DNA from: Lachnospiraceae bacterium
Lineage (GTDB): Bacteria > Bacillota > Clostridia > Lachnospirales > Lachnospiraceae
Reading direction: 5' to 3'
Assembly (NCBI GenBank): GCA_021153325.1
Contig: JAGKTQ010000018.1
Location: 5,876 to 69,875, forward strand
Length of the DNA stretch: 64,000 bases
Shown: positions 36,227 to 45,992 of the stretch, one piece after another
How positions within the stretch are numbered: position 1 is the first letter of the stretch
Layout of the letters: every line of letters starts with the position of its first letter
The notes under the pieces: model-generated
What the model was told of the DNA's origin: nothing
Seen by the model: only the letters and a program-made list of their open reading frames with translations
Database searches by the model: none
Program-made: the position numbers and the translations under genes

Positions 36227-39200
36227 ATGGGCTTTCAATATACAGAGGATCAACAAAAGGTAATCAGTCTGCGAAACCGCAACATTTTAGTATCAGCAGC
36301 AGCGGGAAGTGGAAAGACTGCGGTTCTTACAGAGAGAATTGTGGACAGACTGAAGAGCAAAGAAGAAAAAATTGATATTGACCGACTTTTGATCGTGACT
36401 TTCACCAATGCGGCAGCAGCAGAAATGCGGGAACGCATTCGTATGAAGATCATGGAATGTCTGGAGGAGGAGCCGGAAAATGAGCATCTGCAAAAGCAGG
36501 TAGCTCTGATTCATAATGCCCAGATCACGACCATTGACAGTTTTTGTCTTTTTGTTATCCGTAATAATTTTAATGACATAGGATTAGATCCCGGGTTTCG
36601 TATTGCAGATGAAGGGGAACTGAAGCTGATGAAGCAGGATGTTTTGGATGCCCTTTTGGAGGAAGAGTTTGCAAAAGCATCCGAGGACTTTTTGTTTTGT
36701 GTGGATTGTTATAGTACCGGTAATAGCGAAACGATCTTAGAGGAAAATATAAAGAAGCTTTATGAGTTTTCTATGAGTTATCCATGGCCGGAGGAATGGT
36801 TAAAGGAGAGAACTTTGGATTACCATATGGAAAGTGTAGATCAATTGGAGGCATCAGATTGGGGAAAGGCAGCGGCAGAGGCAAACAGTCGTGCGATAAA
36901 AGACTGTCTGGAAATGATGGAACAGGCAATCCGTGTGTGTGAGCAGCCGGATGGACCTTACATGTATGGTGAGCTTTTAGAGGCAGAAAAGGAAATGTTA
37001 GAAAAGCTGTCCAAGGTAGAAACACTTTCAGAAATGGAAACAGCCATTGAGAAGATAACGTTTGGAAGACTTCCTTCCAAAAAGGATGACTCTGTCAGCC
37101 CGGCAAAGCGAGAAAATGTGAAGAGTATACGGGCAAAAGTGAAAGATACGATTCAGGATATAAAAGAAAAATATTTTTTCCAGTCGTTAGAAAAGAGTGT
37201 GGAGCAGTGCAGTGCATGTGAACGTGCGGTAGGCGAGCTTTTACGGTTGACTATTTTATTTAAACAGAAGTTAGATGAAAAGAAACGGGAAAAAAATATC
37301 ATTGACTTTTCTGATATGGAGCATTTTGCTTTAAATATCTTGTTGGAGAGAAAAGAAGACGGCAGCATTGTCCCTACCAAAACGGCGTTGGATTATCGTG
37401 CCTATTTTAAAGAGATCATGATTGACGAGTATCAGGATTCTAACTTGGTTCAAGAGTATTTGCTGCAAAGTATTTCGGGAGAGGATGACGGAAATTATAA
37501 TCGGTTCATGGTAGGTGATGTAAAGCAGAGCATTTACAAATTCCGTCTTGCGCGTCCGGAAATCTTTATGGAAAAATATCATGAATATACGCAGACGGAC
37601 AGTGACAAACAGAGGATAGACCTGCATCAGAACTTTCGTAGCCGTAAACAGGTAGTAGACAGCGCCAATTATATTTTTTATCAGACGATGGGAAAAGAAC
37701 TCGGTGGAATTGATTATGATGATAGGGCAGCACTTTATTTTGGAGCTTCTTTTTTGCCAAAGCTTCCTGAAGATCGAGAGTGGGATGATGACACGGAGCT
37801 TTTGCTCGTGGGAAAACCGGACAAGGATACAGAGCTTTCCACAAAGGAAAGCGAAGCTTATGCAATTGCTAAGCGGATCAAGGAATTGTTAAAGGAAAAT
37901 AGAGTCACGGACAAGGAAACCGGAGAGCTGCGACGCGTGACATACAAAGACATTGTCATTCTGCTTCGTACAAATAGCGGTTGGGATGAAGAATTTAAAA
38001 AAGTTTTCAGTGAAGAAGGGATTCCTGCCTATATTACATCTAAAACTGGCTATTTCCAGACTACAGAGATACAGACGCTTTTGCAATTCTTGAGAGTGTT
38101 GGATAACCCTAGACAGGATATCCCTCTGTTTGGAGTTTTACATAGTGTGTTTGGTCAGTTCAGTGAAGAAGAAACAGCACGGATAAAGATCATGACCGAG
38201 GAAAAAGTAAAAAAGGATGCCCTTTTTTATGACCGATTAAAAAATTTAGAAGAAATGACAGATGTGTCAGAAATGAATGACATAGATGAATTGCTAATAA
38301 AGAAGGTGTGTCAGTTCCTTGAAAAACTGGAATATTACCGCAAAATGGTGGCATACAAACCGATCCATGAGCTGTTGCAGACGATTTTGACTGAGAATCA
38401 TTACCTTCTTTATGTGGCAGCAATGCCGGCGGGAGAACAGAGGAAGGCAAATGTGGAAATGCTTTTGGAAAAAGCGGCAGCTTTTGAGCAGACCAGTTAT
38501 CATGGATTGTTTCATTTTATCCGTTACATAGAGCAGATGGAAAAATATGATGTAGATTATGGGGAGGCTGGTACTCTGGAAGAAGAGGCAGATGTAGTGC
38601 GTATTATGAGCATCCATAAGAGCAAAGGTCTGGAATTTCCTATCTGTTTTGTAGCAGGACTTTCCAAGAAATTTAATATGCAGGATACAACGAAACCGCT
38701 CATTACCGATGTGGATATGGGAATTGGTACGGATTTTATTGATCCACAGATGCGTATTCGGAACAAGACTTTACGGAAAAATGTAATGGCAGGGAAAATG
38801 CGGTTAGATAACATAGCAGAAGAACTGCGTATTTTGTATGTTGCCTTGACAAGAGCAAAAGAAAAATTGATATTGACCGGAGTAGTCGATAAACCGGTAG
38901 AGAAGATTGGCGCGCTTTCTTATCTTTTGATGCACAAAGAAACACGGCTGCCTTATTCTGTCCTTGCTTCTGCCGGAAGCTATATGGATTTTATTTTAGC
39001 AGCTTGTATCCGTCATCCGGCAATGCAGGAAATTTTGAAAGAAAATGGGTTGGATTGTGAAACAGGAAATGTGGATATTATCGAGGAAGCACCATTAAAA
39101 ATACAGATTATCGGCACGCAGGATCTGGTAAGAGCAGAGGTAGAGGAACAGATCACTTTGGAAGGAAAGCGAGAACAGTTAAGGCTGTTTTCTAAACTGC

Positions 39201-39940
39201 CTGAGCAGACGCCTTATTTGGATGAAGCTTTATATGAGAAGCTAAAGGAGCGTTTTTCTTTCGTATATCCCTATGAAAATTTGACGGATCTGTACACAAA
39301 AACAACCGTTTCAGAACTGAAAAAAGCTGGACAAAATGAGGAACTGGATTTTTCCTTCCATTTGATCCCGGAAGAGGAGATTGTACCCTATATCCCTGCT
39401 TTTATGAAAGAAAAGGAGGAGGTTTCCGGTACAACACGAGGAAGTGCCATGCATAAGATCATGGAGCTTTTGGACTTTGAAATCGTTACGGACAAAGCGG
39501 GTGTGCGAAAAACTATGGAAGAGGAATGGAAAGAGGGCAGACTGAGCGAAGAATTTAAAGAAGCAATCCGGGTAGACAAAGTGGCGGCATTTTTGCAGTC
39601 TGATCTGTGCAGACGGATGAAGGAGGCACAGAAAAAGGGACAGCTCTATCGGGAATCACCATTTGTTTATGGTATTCATGCCAATCGCTTAAATGAAAAA
39701 TTCCCAAAAGAGGAAACGGTGCTCGTACAGGGAATTATTGACGTCTATTTTGAAGAGAATGGAAGCCTTGTAGTTGCGGATTACAAAACGGATGTAGTAG
39801 AACGGGAAGAAGAGTTGGTACAACGCTACAAGGTACAGTTGGATTATTATGCGGAGGCATTGGAAACGCTGACCGGAAAGAGCGTAAAGGAGAAAGTGAT
39901 ATATGCCTTTTATCTGGGAAAAGAGATTAGGGTAGAGTAA
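36227..39940 (+). CDS. addA: ATP-dependent helicase/nuclease subunit A
   Basis: UvrD-like helicase with a C-terminal nuclease; works with AddB in break repair. The 1237-residue protein has Walker A SAAAGSGKTAVLTER (near residue 23), TFTNAAAAEMRERI, Walker B MIDEYQDSN, FMVGDVKQSIYKFRLA, LHQNFRSRKQVVD, IMSIHKSKGLEFPICFVAG and LYVALTRAKEKL, that is, all superfamily 1A helicase motifs. The RecB nuclease motif is VVADYKTDVV near the C-terminus. Length is typical for the family. Only 17 bases separate it from the response regulator that follows. Confidence 0.97.
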   Translation: MGFQYTEDQQKVISLRNRNILVSAAAGSGKTAVLTERIVDRLKSKEEKIDIDRLLIVTFTNAAAAEMRERIRMKIMECLEEEPENEHLQKQVALIHNAQITTIDSFCLFVIRNNFNDIGLDPGFRIADEGELKLMKQDVLDALLEEEFAKASEDFLFCVDCYSTGNSETILEENIKKLYEFSMSYPWPEEWLKERTLDYHMESVDQLEASDWGKAAAEANSRAIKDCLEMMEQAIRVCEQPDGPYMYGELLEAEKEMLEKLSKVETLSEMETAIEKITFGRLPSKKDDSVSPAKRENVKSIRAKVKDTIQDIKEKYFFQSLEKSVEQCSACERAVGELLRLTILFKQKLDEKKREKNIIDFSDMEHFALNILLERKEDGSIVPTKTALDYRAYFKEIMIDEYQDSNLVQEYLLQSISGEDDGNYNRFMVGDVKQSIYKFRLARPEIFMEKYHEYTQTDSDKQRIDLHQNFRSRKQVVDSANYIFYQTMGKELGGIDYDDRAALYFGASFLPKLPEDREWDDDTELLLVGKPDKDTELSTKESEAYAIAKRIKELLKENRVTDKETGELRRVTYKDIVILLRTNSGWDEEFKKVFSEEGIPAYITSKTGYFQTTEIQTLLQFLRVLDNPRQDIPLFGVLHSVFGQFSEEETARIKIMTEEKVKKDALFYDRLKNLEEMTDVSEMNDIDELLIKKVCQFLEKLEYYRKMVAYKPIHELLQTILTENHYLLYVAAMPAGEQRKANVEMLLEKAAAFEQTSYHGLFHFIRYIEQMEKYDVDYGEAGTLEEEADVVRIMSIHKSKGLEFPICFVAGLSKKFNMQDTTKPLITDVDMGIGTDFIDPQMRIRNKTLRKNVMAGKMRLDNIAEELRILYVALTRAKEKLILTGVVDKPVEKIGALSYLLMHKETRLPYSVLASAGSYMDFILAACIRHPAMQEILKENGLDCETGNVDIIEEAPLKIQIIGTQDLVRAEVEEQITLEGKREQLRLFSKLPEQTPYLDEALYEKLKERFSFVYPYENLTDLYTKTTVSELKKAGQNEELDFSFHLIPEEEIVPYIPAFMKEKEEVSGTTRGSAMHKIMELLDFEIVTDKAGVRKTMEEEWKEGRLSEEFKEAIRVDKVAAFLQSDLCRRMKEAQKKGQLYRESPFVYGIHANRLNEKFPKEETVLVQGIIDVYFEENGSLVVADYKTDVVEREEELVQRYKVQLDYYAEALETLTGKSVKEKVIYAFYLGKEIRVE

Positions 39941-39957
39941 AGGAGTCGTGTAAGATT

Positions 39958-40647
39958 ATGTTTAAAATACTTGTTGTGGAAGACGACAGCGACTTATGTC
40001 AGTTATTTTGTAGGACGTTGCAAAGAAGCGGTTATCAGGCGCTTCCGGCAATGGAAGCGGAAGCGGCTTTGGCACTCCTGGAAAAGGAAAATGTAGACCT
40101 GATCATATCCGACGTAATGATGCCGGGAATGAATGGATTTGAATTGGTACGACAGCTGCGTGAGGCGGGACTGGATATTCCTATATTGCTCATTACGGCA
40201 AAAGGCGATATTTTAGATAAACAGATCGGATTTACAGCAGGTGCAGACGATTATATGGTAAAACCGGTGGACATTCAGGAAATGCTGCTTCGGGTGCAGG
40301 CACTCCTAAGGCGGGCAAAAAGTGTCAACGATAGAAAGCTTACGGTAGGGGAAACAGAGCTTTTGTATGATACATGGACGGTAAATGATACACGGGGAAG
40401 CCAGATTTTACCGCAGAAGGAATTTCAGCTTCTTTATAAGCTATTGTCCTATCCGGGGCAGATCTTTACGAGACAACAGATTTTGGATGATATTTGGGGA
40501 CCGGATGGGTATGAGGATTCCCATACTCTGGATGTACACATAAGCAGACTACGGGAGCGTTTTAAAGACAGCGAGGATTTTGAGATCGTAACGATCCGTG
40601 GATTAGGATATAGGGCAGTGATAAAAAATGAAAAGAACGAAAAGTAG
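39958..40647 (+). CDS. OmpR-family response regulator next to a broken kinase
   Basis: A 229-residue regulator that appears intact. The receiver domain has acceptor Asp52 (LIISDVMMPGMNGFELV), DD near residue 9 and Lys in YMVKPV. The winged helix is at about 130-225 (LPQKEFQLLYKLLSYPGQIF and TIRGLGYRAVIKN). It overlaps the kinase gene by 20 bases. Its cognate kinase has a premature stop and the nearby ABC transporter is frameshifted, so the regulator may now be an orphan. The start is preceded by AAGGAG. Confidence 0.92.
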   Translation: MFKILVVEDDSDLCQLFCRTLQRSGYQALPAMEAEAALALLEKENVDLIISDVMMPGMNGFELVRQLREAGLDIPILLITAKGDILDKQIGFTAGADDYMVKPVDIQEMLLRVQALLRRAKSVNDRKLTVGETELLYDTWTVNDTRGSQILPQKEFQLLYKLLSYPGQIFTRQQILDDIWGPDGYEDSHTLDVHISRLRERFKDSEDFEIVTIRGLGYRAVIKNEKNEK

Positions 40648-40945
40648 GCAATTTCATGAGCATATAGCAAAAATGGATAAGTTGAGAAATCGAATCGCAT
40701 TGCGGTTTTTTATTGTTGTCTTTGTGTTTATGATTGACTTATTTCTTTTTATCCTCATAGCGAAAAAACTTGGATTGGAAGTAGAATATTTGAAAAATCC
40801 AAGCTCGGTGATCTTTGTAGTAGGGGTGCTCTGTTTCATTCTGTCTTCGGTGGCGGCTTTCCATGTGATGAGGACGGTATTTACACCATTAGAACAGATC
40901 AGCAAAGCAGCGGGAAAGGTGGCAGAGGGAGATTTTTCGGTATAA
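40628..40945 (+). pseudogene. Histidine kinase, N-terminal fragment before an in-frame stop
   Basis: This 105-residue piece holds two membrane segments (about residues 22-46 and 57-80) and the first part of a HAMP domain (RTVFTPLEQISKAAGKVAEG). It ends at TAA 40943-40945 in mid-HAMP after GDFSV. The next codons, in the same frame, continue the HAMP and then the kinase domains, so a single nonsense change explains the split. The intact gene would span 40628-41695 and encode about 355 residues. A sequencing error cannot be excluded. Confidence 0.85.
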
Positions 40946-41695
40946 TTGTCTTATGATGGAGATTTGGAGGAGCTGGAAAGCACCATTGAAAATTTTAATA
41001 GAATGGTAAGAGAACTCAATTCCGTAGAAATCATGCGAAACGATTTTATTGCAGACGTTTCCCATGAATTTAAAACACCACTTTCAGCGATTTCCGGGTA
41101 TGCCACCTTTTTACAGGACCCAGAATTGTCCGAAGAAGAAAAAAAGGAATATATCAAAAAGATATTTTTTAATATTGAAAAGCTAAACGATTTGACCGCA
41201 AACATATTGCATTTGTCGAAGTTAGAGCATCAGCAGTTTATGGAAGAGCCGGCCAGTTACAGACTGGATGAACAAATACGCGAAGCCATTGTATTTTTGG
41301 AATCCAAATGGAGCAAAAAGAAGATAGAATTTGAGTTGGAGTTGCCACAGATCTTGTATTGTGGATATAGAACCTTATTGTTTCAAGTATGGACCAATAT
41401 GATCGGGAATGCCATAAAATATACAGAGGCAGGAGGAAATATAGCGGTATATTTAAAACAACAGGACGGTGGTGTGCAGGTGATCATCAGTGATAACGGC
41501 ATGGGCATGACCGAAGAAACGCAAAAGCATATTTTTGATAAATTTTATCAGGGAGATACGGCAAGGCGTTCCGAGGGAAATGGACTTGGACTGGCACTGT
41601 GTAAGGAGATCATAAAGCGCTGCAATGGGGAGATTCATGTGGAAAGTACGCCGGGAGTGGGTTCCGTATTTATTGTGACGCTTCCTATTTTATAA
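40946..41695 (+). pseudogene. Histidine kinase, C-terminal fragment after an in-frame stop
   Basis: The frame resumes at TTG 40946, right behind the TAA, with no shift. It contains the rest of HAMP, HisKA with FIADVSHEFKTPLSAISGYA, and HATPase with NMIGNAIKYTEAGG, ISDNGMGM and GNGLGLALCKEI, all well preserved. The preserved domains suggest a recent lesion. Reinitiation at the adjacent TTG, with GAGGGAG about 14 bases upstream, could still yield a soluble kinase fragment lacking the membrane sensor. Confidence 0.82.
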
Positions 41696-41796
41696 AGAAA
41701 TTTTGGCAAAGTTTTATTTTGGGTTGAGATAAAATTGAGGTTTACCTTTTAGGATAAAGTGCGTAACAGCAAAAGCCTAAAAGGAGGAACGCAGTA

Positions 41797-43485
41797 ATGC
41801 TTGAACTTAAAAATATTAAAAAGGATTACCCGGCAGGGGATGGCACGGTCCATGCACTAAAGGGAATCAGCCTGCAATTCCGCAGGAATGAGTTTGTGTC
41901 CATACTTGGTCCGTCCGGTTGTGGAAAGACGACCATGTTGAATATTATCGGGGGTCTGGATTATTATACATCTGGTGATCTGATCATCAACGGAAAGTCA
42001 ACGAAAGACTTTAAGAGCAGAGACTGGGATACCTATCGTAACCATTCCATTGGATTTGTTTTTCAGAGCTATAATCTGATCCCACATCAGACGGTGTTGC
42101 AAAATGTAGAACTGGCATTGACGCTTACCGGTGTGTCCAAAGCGGAAAGACGAGAAAGAGCAAAGAAAGCCTTAGAGCAGGTAGGACTTGGAAATCAGTT
42201 GAAAAAACGTCCTAGTCAGATGTCTGGTGGCCAGATGCAGAGGGTGGCAATTGCCAGAGCCCTTGTAAACAACCCGGATATTATCTTGGCAGATGAGCCG
42301 ACGGGTGCATTGGATACAGAGACTAGTGTACAGGTCATGGAAATATTAAAAGAGATTTCCAAAGATAAATTGATCATTATGGTTACACACAATCCAGAGC
42401 TTGCAGAAAAATATTCCACAAGAATTATCCGTATGCTGGATGGAGAATTAAAAGAAGATTCCATGCCGCTTACGGAAAAAGAGCAGCAGTTAGAACGTGC
42501 AGAAGAGAAGGCTGCAAACAGTGGAAAGAAAAAAGAAAAGAAACCATCGATGTCCTTTGGAACAGCATTTGTGCTTTCTTTAAAAAATCTGATTTCTAAA
42601 AAAGGAAGGACTGCACTTACCTCTTTTGCAGGAAGTATCGGTATTATTGGTATTGCCTTGATCTATGCCGTTTCGCAAGGATTCACGAACTATATTGATA
42701 TGGTGCAGGAAAATACATTATCTTCCTATCCCTTGACTATAGAATCGACCAATATTGATGCAAGTACGCTGTTGGAAACCTTTATGGGGCTTGCAAACAG
42801 TGAAGTGGAACATGAAAAAGACGCTGTGTATACGAAACCGGTTGTTTATGATATTCTGGATGCCATGAGCAATCTAGAAACTACCGAAAATGATTTGAAA
42901 TCCTTTAAAACATATATGGAAGAAGAATATGCAAAAGAAGACAGTGAAGACAATGAAAATAGTCTGCATGAGGCGATAAACGGTATTCAGTATACATATG
43001 ACATAGATTTACAGGTATATACCAAAAATGTGGATGATACGATTGTTGCATCGGATACAGAAGAACTTTTGAGAGAAATGCTGGTAGAATATATGGGAAT
43101 GGATTCCTCTGCCGTGTCTCAAATGAGTGATTCTGCTTCCACGATGATGGATTCTTCCATGTCCTCTATGTTTATGGCAAACAGTGGCATGAATTTGTGG
43201 CAGGAAATGCTTCCAGGCGACAACGGAAAAATGGTAAATGATCTGTTGGAAAAACAGTATGATGTAGTATACGGAAGCTGGCCTACCAGCTATGATGAAA
43301 TCGTACTTGTTCTGGATGAGAATAACGAGCTGGATGATATGACCTTGTATGCACTCGGTCTGGAGTCTCAGGAAACGATCGATGCCATTATGGATGCAGC
43401 GGTTAATAAAACAGAACTTGCACCTAGCGATAAATCATGGTCTTACGAAGAAAACGGATTTAAGAGAAACCGAAGCCAGTCTTAA
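41797..43485 (+). pseudogene. ABC ATPase-permease, N-terminal part before a frameshift
   Basis: This part encodes an ABC ATPase at about residues 1-230: Walker A GPSGCGKTT, signature MSGGQMQRVAIARAL, Walker B DEPTGALD. A charged linker follows, then one membrane segment (ALTSFAGSIGIIGIALIYAV) and a long extracellular region. The frame ends in a run of residues (NGFKRNRSQS) that does not resemble the family, shortly after DKSWSYEE. The continuation lies in another frame from about 43455. The ATG follows AAAGGAGG. Single-chain MacB-like exporters of this build usually stand next to a two-component system and export or remove antimicrobial peptides. Confidence 0.85.
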
Positions 43486-44755
43486 ATATTTATATGACAA
43501 CGGAATTTCACTGAAAGTATCCGGTATTATCCGCCCTAATGAGGATGTGGAAAGTGCCATGCTGACAGGTTCCATTGGTTACACAAGCGAACTTACAGAA
43601 TATGTGATTGAGCATTCCAAGGAATCGGATGCCATTCAGGCACAATTAGAAGATGAAACAGTAGATATTTTCACCAATCTGCCATTTAAAGAAAATGCAG
43701 GCAATATGACAGATGAAGAAAAAGAAAATGAGTTCCGTGCATATGTGGAAGGACTGGATGAAAACAGCAAAGCAGACGTTTATGTGAAAATCATGTCTAT
43801 TCCTACTGAAGAACAGGTAAATGCAGCAGTAGGACAGTCTATGGAGGGCATGGACAGAGCTGCGATGGAAGAACTGATGCTGCAGGCACTGACACAGCAG
43901 ATGGGAATGAGTGCGGAAGATGTACAGTCTTACCTTGTTTCTATGAGTGATGAAGATATGACAGAACTCTTTACCCAGATGATAACAGAGCAGGTAAAAG
44001 CACAGTATGCAGCACAGGTAGAACAGCAATTGTCCGTTTTGAGCAAACAGCAATTGGCAGCAACACTGGATATGGCAGTAGAAGGCTTTACCACAGAACA
44101 GTGTGCAGATTACTATGAAAATGTTCTGGAATTTTCGGATTCTACTTATGAAAACAACTTAAAAGAGCTAGGGTTTGTAGATTTAGATGATCCGGCAAGT
44201 ATTAACCTTTATGCATCTACTTTTGAAAATAAAGATGTGATTGAAGATGCTATTGAAGCATACAATGACACAGTGGATGATATTTCCCAGATTAAATATA
44301 CCGATTATGTGGGATTGATGATGTCCTCTATTACAACTATTATCAATGTTATTACTTATGTTTTGATTGCATTCGTAGCAATTTCCTTGATCGTTTCTTC
44401 TATTATGATTGGAGTCATTACCCTGATCTCCGTACAGGAACGTACAAAAGAAATTGGTATTTTAAGAGCAATGGGTGCATCCAAGCATGATGTATCCAGT
44501 ATGTTCAATGCGGAAACGATCATCATTGGATTTATTTCCGGTCTGATCGGCGTTGGAATGACGTATCTCTTATGTATACCGATCAATGCGATCATACACA
44601 ATCTGACAGGAATTAATAATTTGAATGCATATCTGCCGATCCCGGTAGCGATCATTCTGGTACTGATCAGTGTGGCTTTAACACTTTTCTCAGGATTGAT
44701 ACCATCCAAGAGTGCAGCTAAGAAAGATCCGGTCGTAGCATTACGTTCTGAATAA
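43349..44755 (+). pseudogene. ABC ATPase-permease, C-terminal permease part after a frameshift
   Basis: The homologous part begins near 43455 (ETEASLKYLYDNGISLKVSG), in frame +2 relative to +1 of the upstream part. It holds the rest of the extracellular region and three C-terminal membrane segments of an FtsX-type permease (VLIAFVAISLIVSSIMIGVI, GFISGLIGVGMTYLLCIP, VAIILVLISVALTLFSGLI), with ERTKEIGILRAMGASKHDV between the first two. Related proteins have several tens of extra residues between SWSYEE and this region, so a small deletion with frameshift is more likely than a single-base change. The annotated start at 43349 is in a shadow frame and is probably not used. Confidence 0.82.
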
Positions 44756-44766
44756 AAATGCAAAGT

Positions 44767-44802
44767 AAAAGCGGCAGGCTTTAAACAGCCTACCGCTTTT
44801 TT
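44767..44802. terminator. Bidirectional terminator between the ABC permease and thiT
   Basis: AAAAGCGGCAGGCT (44767-44780) pairs with AGCCTACCGCTTTT (44787-44800) with one mismatch and a 6-nt loop. A-rich and T-rich flanks allow use in both directions between the convergent genes. Confidence 0.85.
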
Positions 44803-44810
44803 GTGCAATA

Positions 44811-45368
44811 TTATTCAGCCGTAGCCATTCCCTTTACCTTCGCCAACGCCTTTGCAACTGGTGGAAGTGCGATCAAAATAATAGTTGCGATCATCTCCGG
44901 CAGAATGTAGCTCAAGTTATATCCCGTAGAAGCAATAATCGCTTGAATATTTCCGAGTACATCTCCCGCATACTCTGTATAAAAAATCAACCCAGAAATC
45001 ATATGAAACACAAATCGTCCCGTAACTCCCACAATATAGCCGATCAACAGACCGTGTTTTTTGTTGCTGAAAAATCCGGAAAGACCTAAAGCACCGAAAG
45101 CTAACGGATAATCCAAAAGTACCTGTGCAGGATGGACAACATAAGGTCCTACGATGAACTGCAAAATTCCATAAGCAAAAGCAGTGATCAGTCCGATGAC
45201 TGGTCCATACCAGTAACCAACAAGACAGATGATCAACATGGAAAACAAAGTAATGGAACCGCCGTTAGGTAAAGAAGGTAGTTTAACGACTGTGGAAATG
45301 ACGGTTGCAAGTGCAATAGCCATAGCACAGAAAACGAGTTGCTTTGTTGAAAATTTACTTTTTGACAT
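44811..45368 (-). CDS. thiT: Thiamine ECF transporter S component
   Basis: A 185-residue membrane protein with about six hydrophobic segments. The stretch LPSLPNGGSITLFSMLIICL, with YWYGPVIGLITAFAYGILQF and the conserved acidic/aromatic region near YILPEMIATI, matches ThiT, which binds thiamine and works with a shared ECF energising module encoded elsewhere. The TPP riboswitch in its leader supports thiamine as substrate. AGGAGG lies 8 bases before the ATG, inside a hairpin. It is transcribed alone from the promoter at 45603-45631. Confidence 0.95.
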   Translation of the reverse strand: MSKSKFSTKQLVFCAMAIALATVISTVVKLPSLPNGGSITLFSMLIICLVGYWYGPVIGLITAFAYGILQFIVGPYVVHPAQVLLDYPLAFGALGLSGFFSNKKHGLLIGYIVGVTGRFVFHMISGLIFYTEYAGDVLGNIQAIIASTGYNLSYILPEMIATIILIALPPVAKALAKVKGMATAE

Positions 45369-45398
45369 AAAAAAATCCTCCTAAGATTACGCAGGAGG
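45369..45398 (-). terminator. Expression-platform hairpin of the thiT leader, containing the RBS
   Basis: On the minus strand CCTCCT (45398-45393) pairs with AGGAGG (45382-45377), followed by A and T7 right up to the ATG. The AGGAGG is also the ribosome binding site, so the hairpin can both end transcription and hide the RBS. Confidence 0.75.
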
Positions 45399-45412
45399 GG
45401 ATGATTCACATG

Positions 45413-45490
45413 TATAAATGTGACCTTTCATGTTAGAAGGTATGTTGGTTAATAGAAACAGGGCAATCGCCCTTAATAGTCACATTTATA
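45413..45490 (-). repeat. Long-range 12-bp inverted repeat in the thiT leader
   Basis: TATAAATGTGAC (45413-45424) and GTCACATTTATA (45479-45490) are perfect complements, one abutting the aptamer 3' end and one near the RBS hairpin. A small GGGC-GCCC hairpin lies between. They probably form part of the switching structure. Confidence 0.55.
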
Positions 45491-45491
45491 T

Positions 45492-45580
45492 GCGTGCTTC
45501 CTTACGCCGGTATTACCCGGTTCAAGTAGTGAGGGTTAGAACCTGAAAGGCTCAATCTCAGCAATTAGCTCCCCTAGCGT
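45492..45580 (-). ncRNA. TPP riboswitch aptamer
   Basis: Read on the minus strand, the region contains the hallmark elements in order: AGGGGAGC, GCTGAGAT, the P3 stem with an insert, ACTTGAACC, GGGTAATACCGGCGTAAG and GGAAGC. These match the THI-box consensus. TPP binding should stabilise the aptamer and favour the downstream hairpin, switching thiT off. Exact ends of P1 are approximate because P1 is short here. Confidence 0.95.
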
Positions 45581-45602
45581 TTCGTTTATTTTGTTCCCAC
45601 AT

Positions 45603-45631
45603 AATATACTTTTTTTGAAAGGAAATGTCAA
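45603..45631 (-). promoter_or_regulatory. Promoter of the TPP riboswitch-thiT transcript
   Basis: On the minus strand, a perfect TTGACA (45631-45626), a 17-bp spacer and TATATT (45608-45603). It directs transcription into the aptamer. Confidence 0.85.
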
Positions 45632-45778
45632 GCAAAAACCGTTGTATTCTTCCTTATATTTTGGCGTTATTTATAAAATCAATTTTGTAGTGAAAAAAAC
45701 ACGAATTTGTATAAAATTTAACAAAACATTTGTGCAAAACAGATAAAATTGACGCAATAAAAGTGTTGAAAGTGTAAA

Positions 45779-45807
45779 TTGACAGAAAATAATAAACAAG
45801 ATATACG
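45779..45807 (+). promoter_or_regulatory. Promoter of the ptsH operon
   Basis: A perfect -35 TTGACA (45779-45784), a 17-bp spacer and -10 TATACG (45802-45807). The predicted leader is about 180 nt, long for a simple operon. Confidence 0.75.
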
Positions 45808-45853
45808 GAATTTAGTTAAAGATTTTGGGGGATTTGTTATTGGAGATGAAGGC

Positions 45854-45889
45854 ATGAATTATTCGTTATTGTTTTTAAGAAAGAGTTAG
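45854..45889 (+). CDS. Possible 11-residue leader peptide upstream of ptsH
   Basis: ATG 45854 to TAG 45887-45889 encodes MNYSLLFLRKS. GGAG lies eight bases upstream. It ends just before a terminator-like hairpin at 45893. It may be a leader peptide whose translation affects that hairpin, but a chance short frame is equally possible. Confidence 0.25.
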   Translation: MNYSLLFLRKS

Positions 45890-45892
45890 ATG

Positions 45893-45915
45893 ACGAATGG
45901 ATTCGTGTTTTTTTA
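45893..45915 (+). terminator. Terminator-like hairpin in the ptsH leader
   Basis: ACGAAT (45893-45898) and ATTCGT (45901-45906) form a short stem followed by G and T7. It sits inside the leader of the ptsH operon and could act as an attenuator. The stem is short and AT-rich, so efficiency is uncertain. Confidence 0.45.
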
Positions 45916-45992
45916 TCGAAGAATGCACATAACAAATCCACATTGAAAGACAGCTCGTGGCATAAACTTTACAACAGGAAAGGAGAAGGAAC

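Noticed and set aside
36227..41695. SOS or defence-island context for addBA with the two-component genes
   Set aside because: No LexA-like box precedes addB, and addBA are housekeeping repair genes; the nearness of the regulator gene is not evidence of a defence system.
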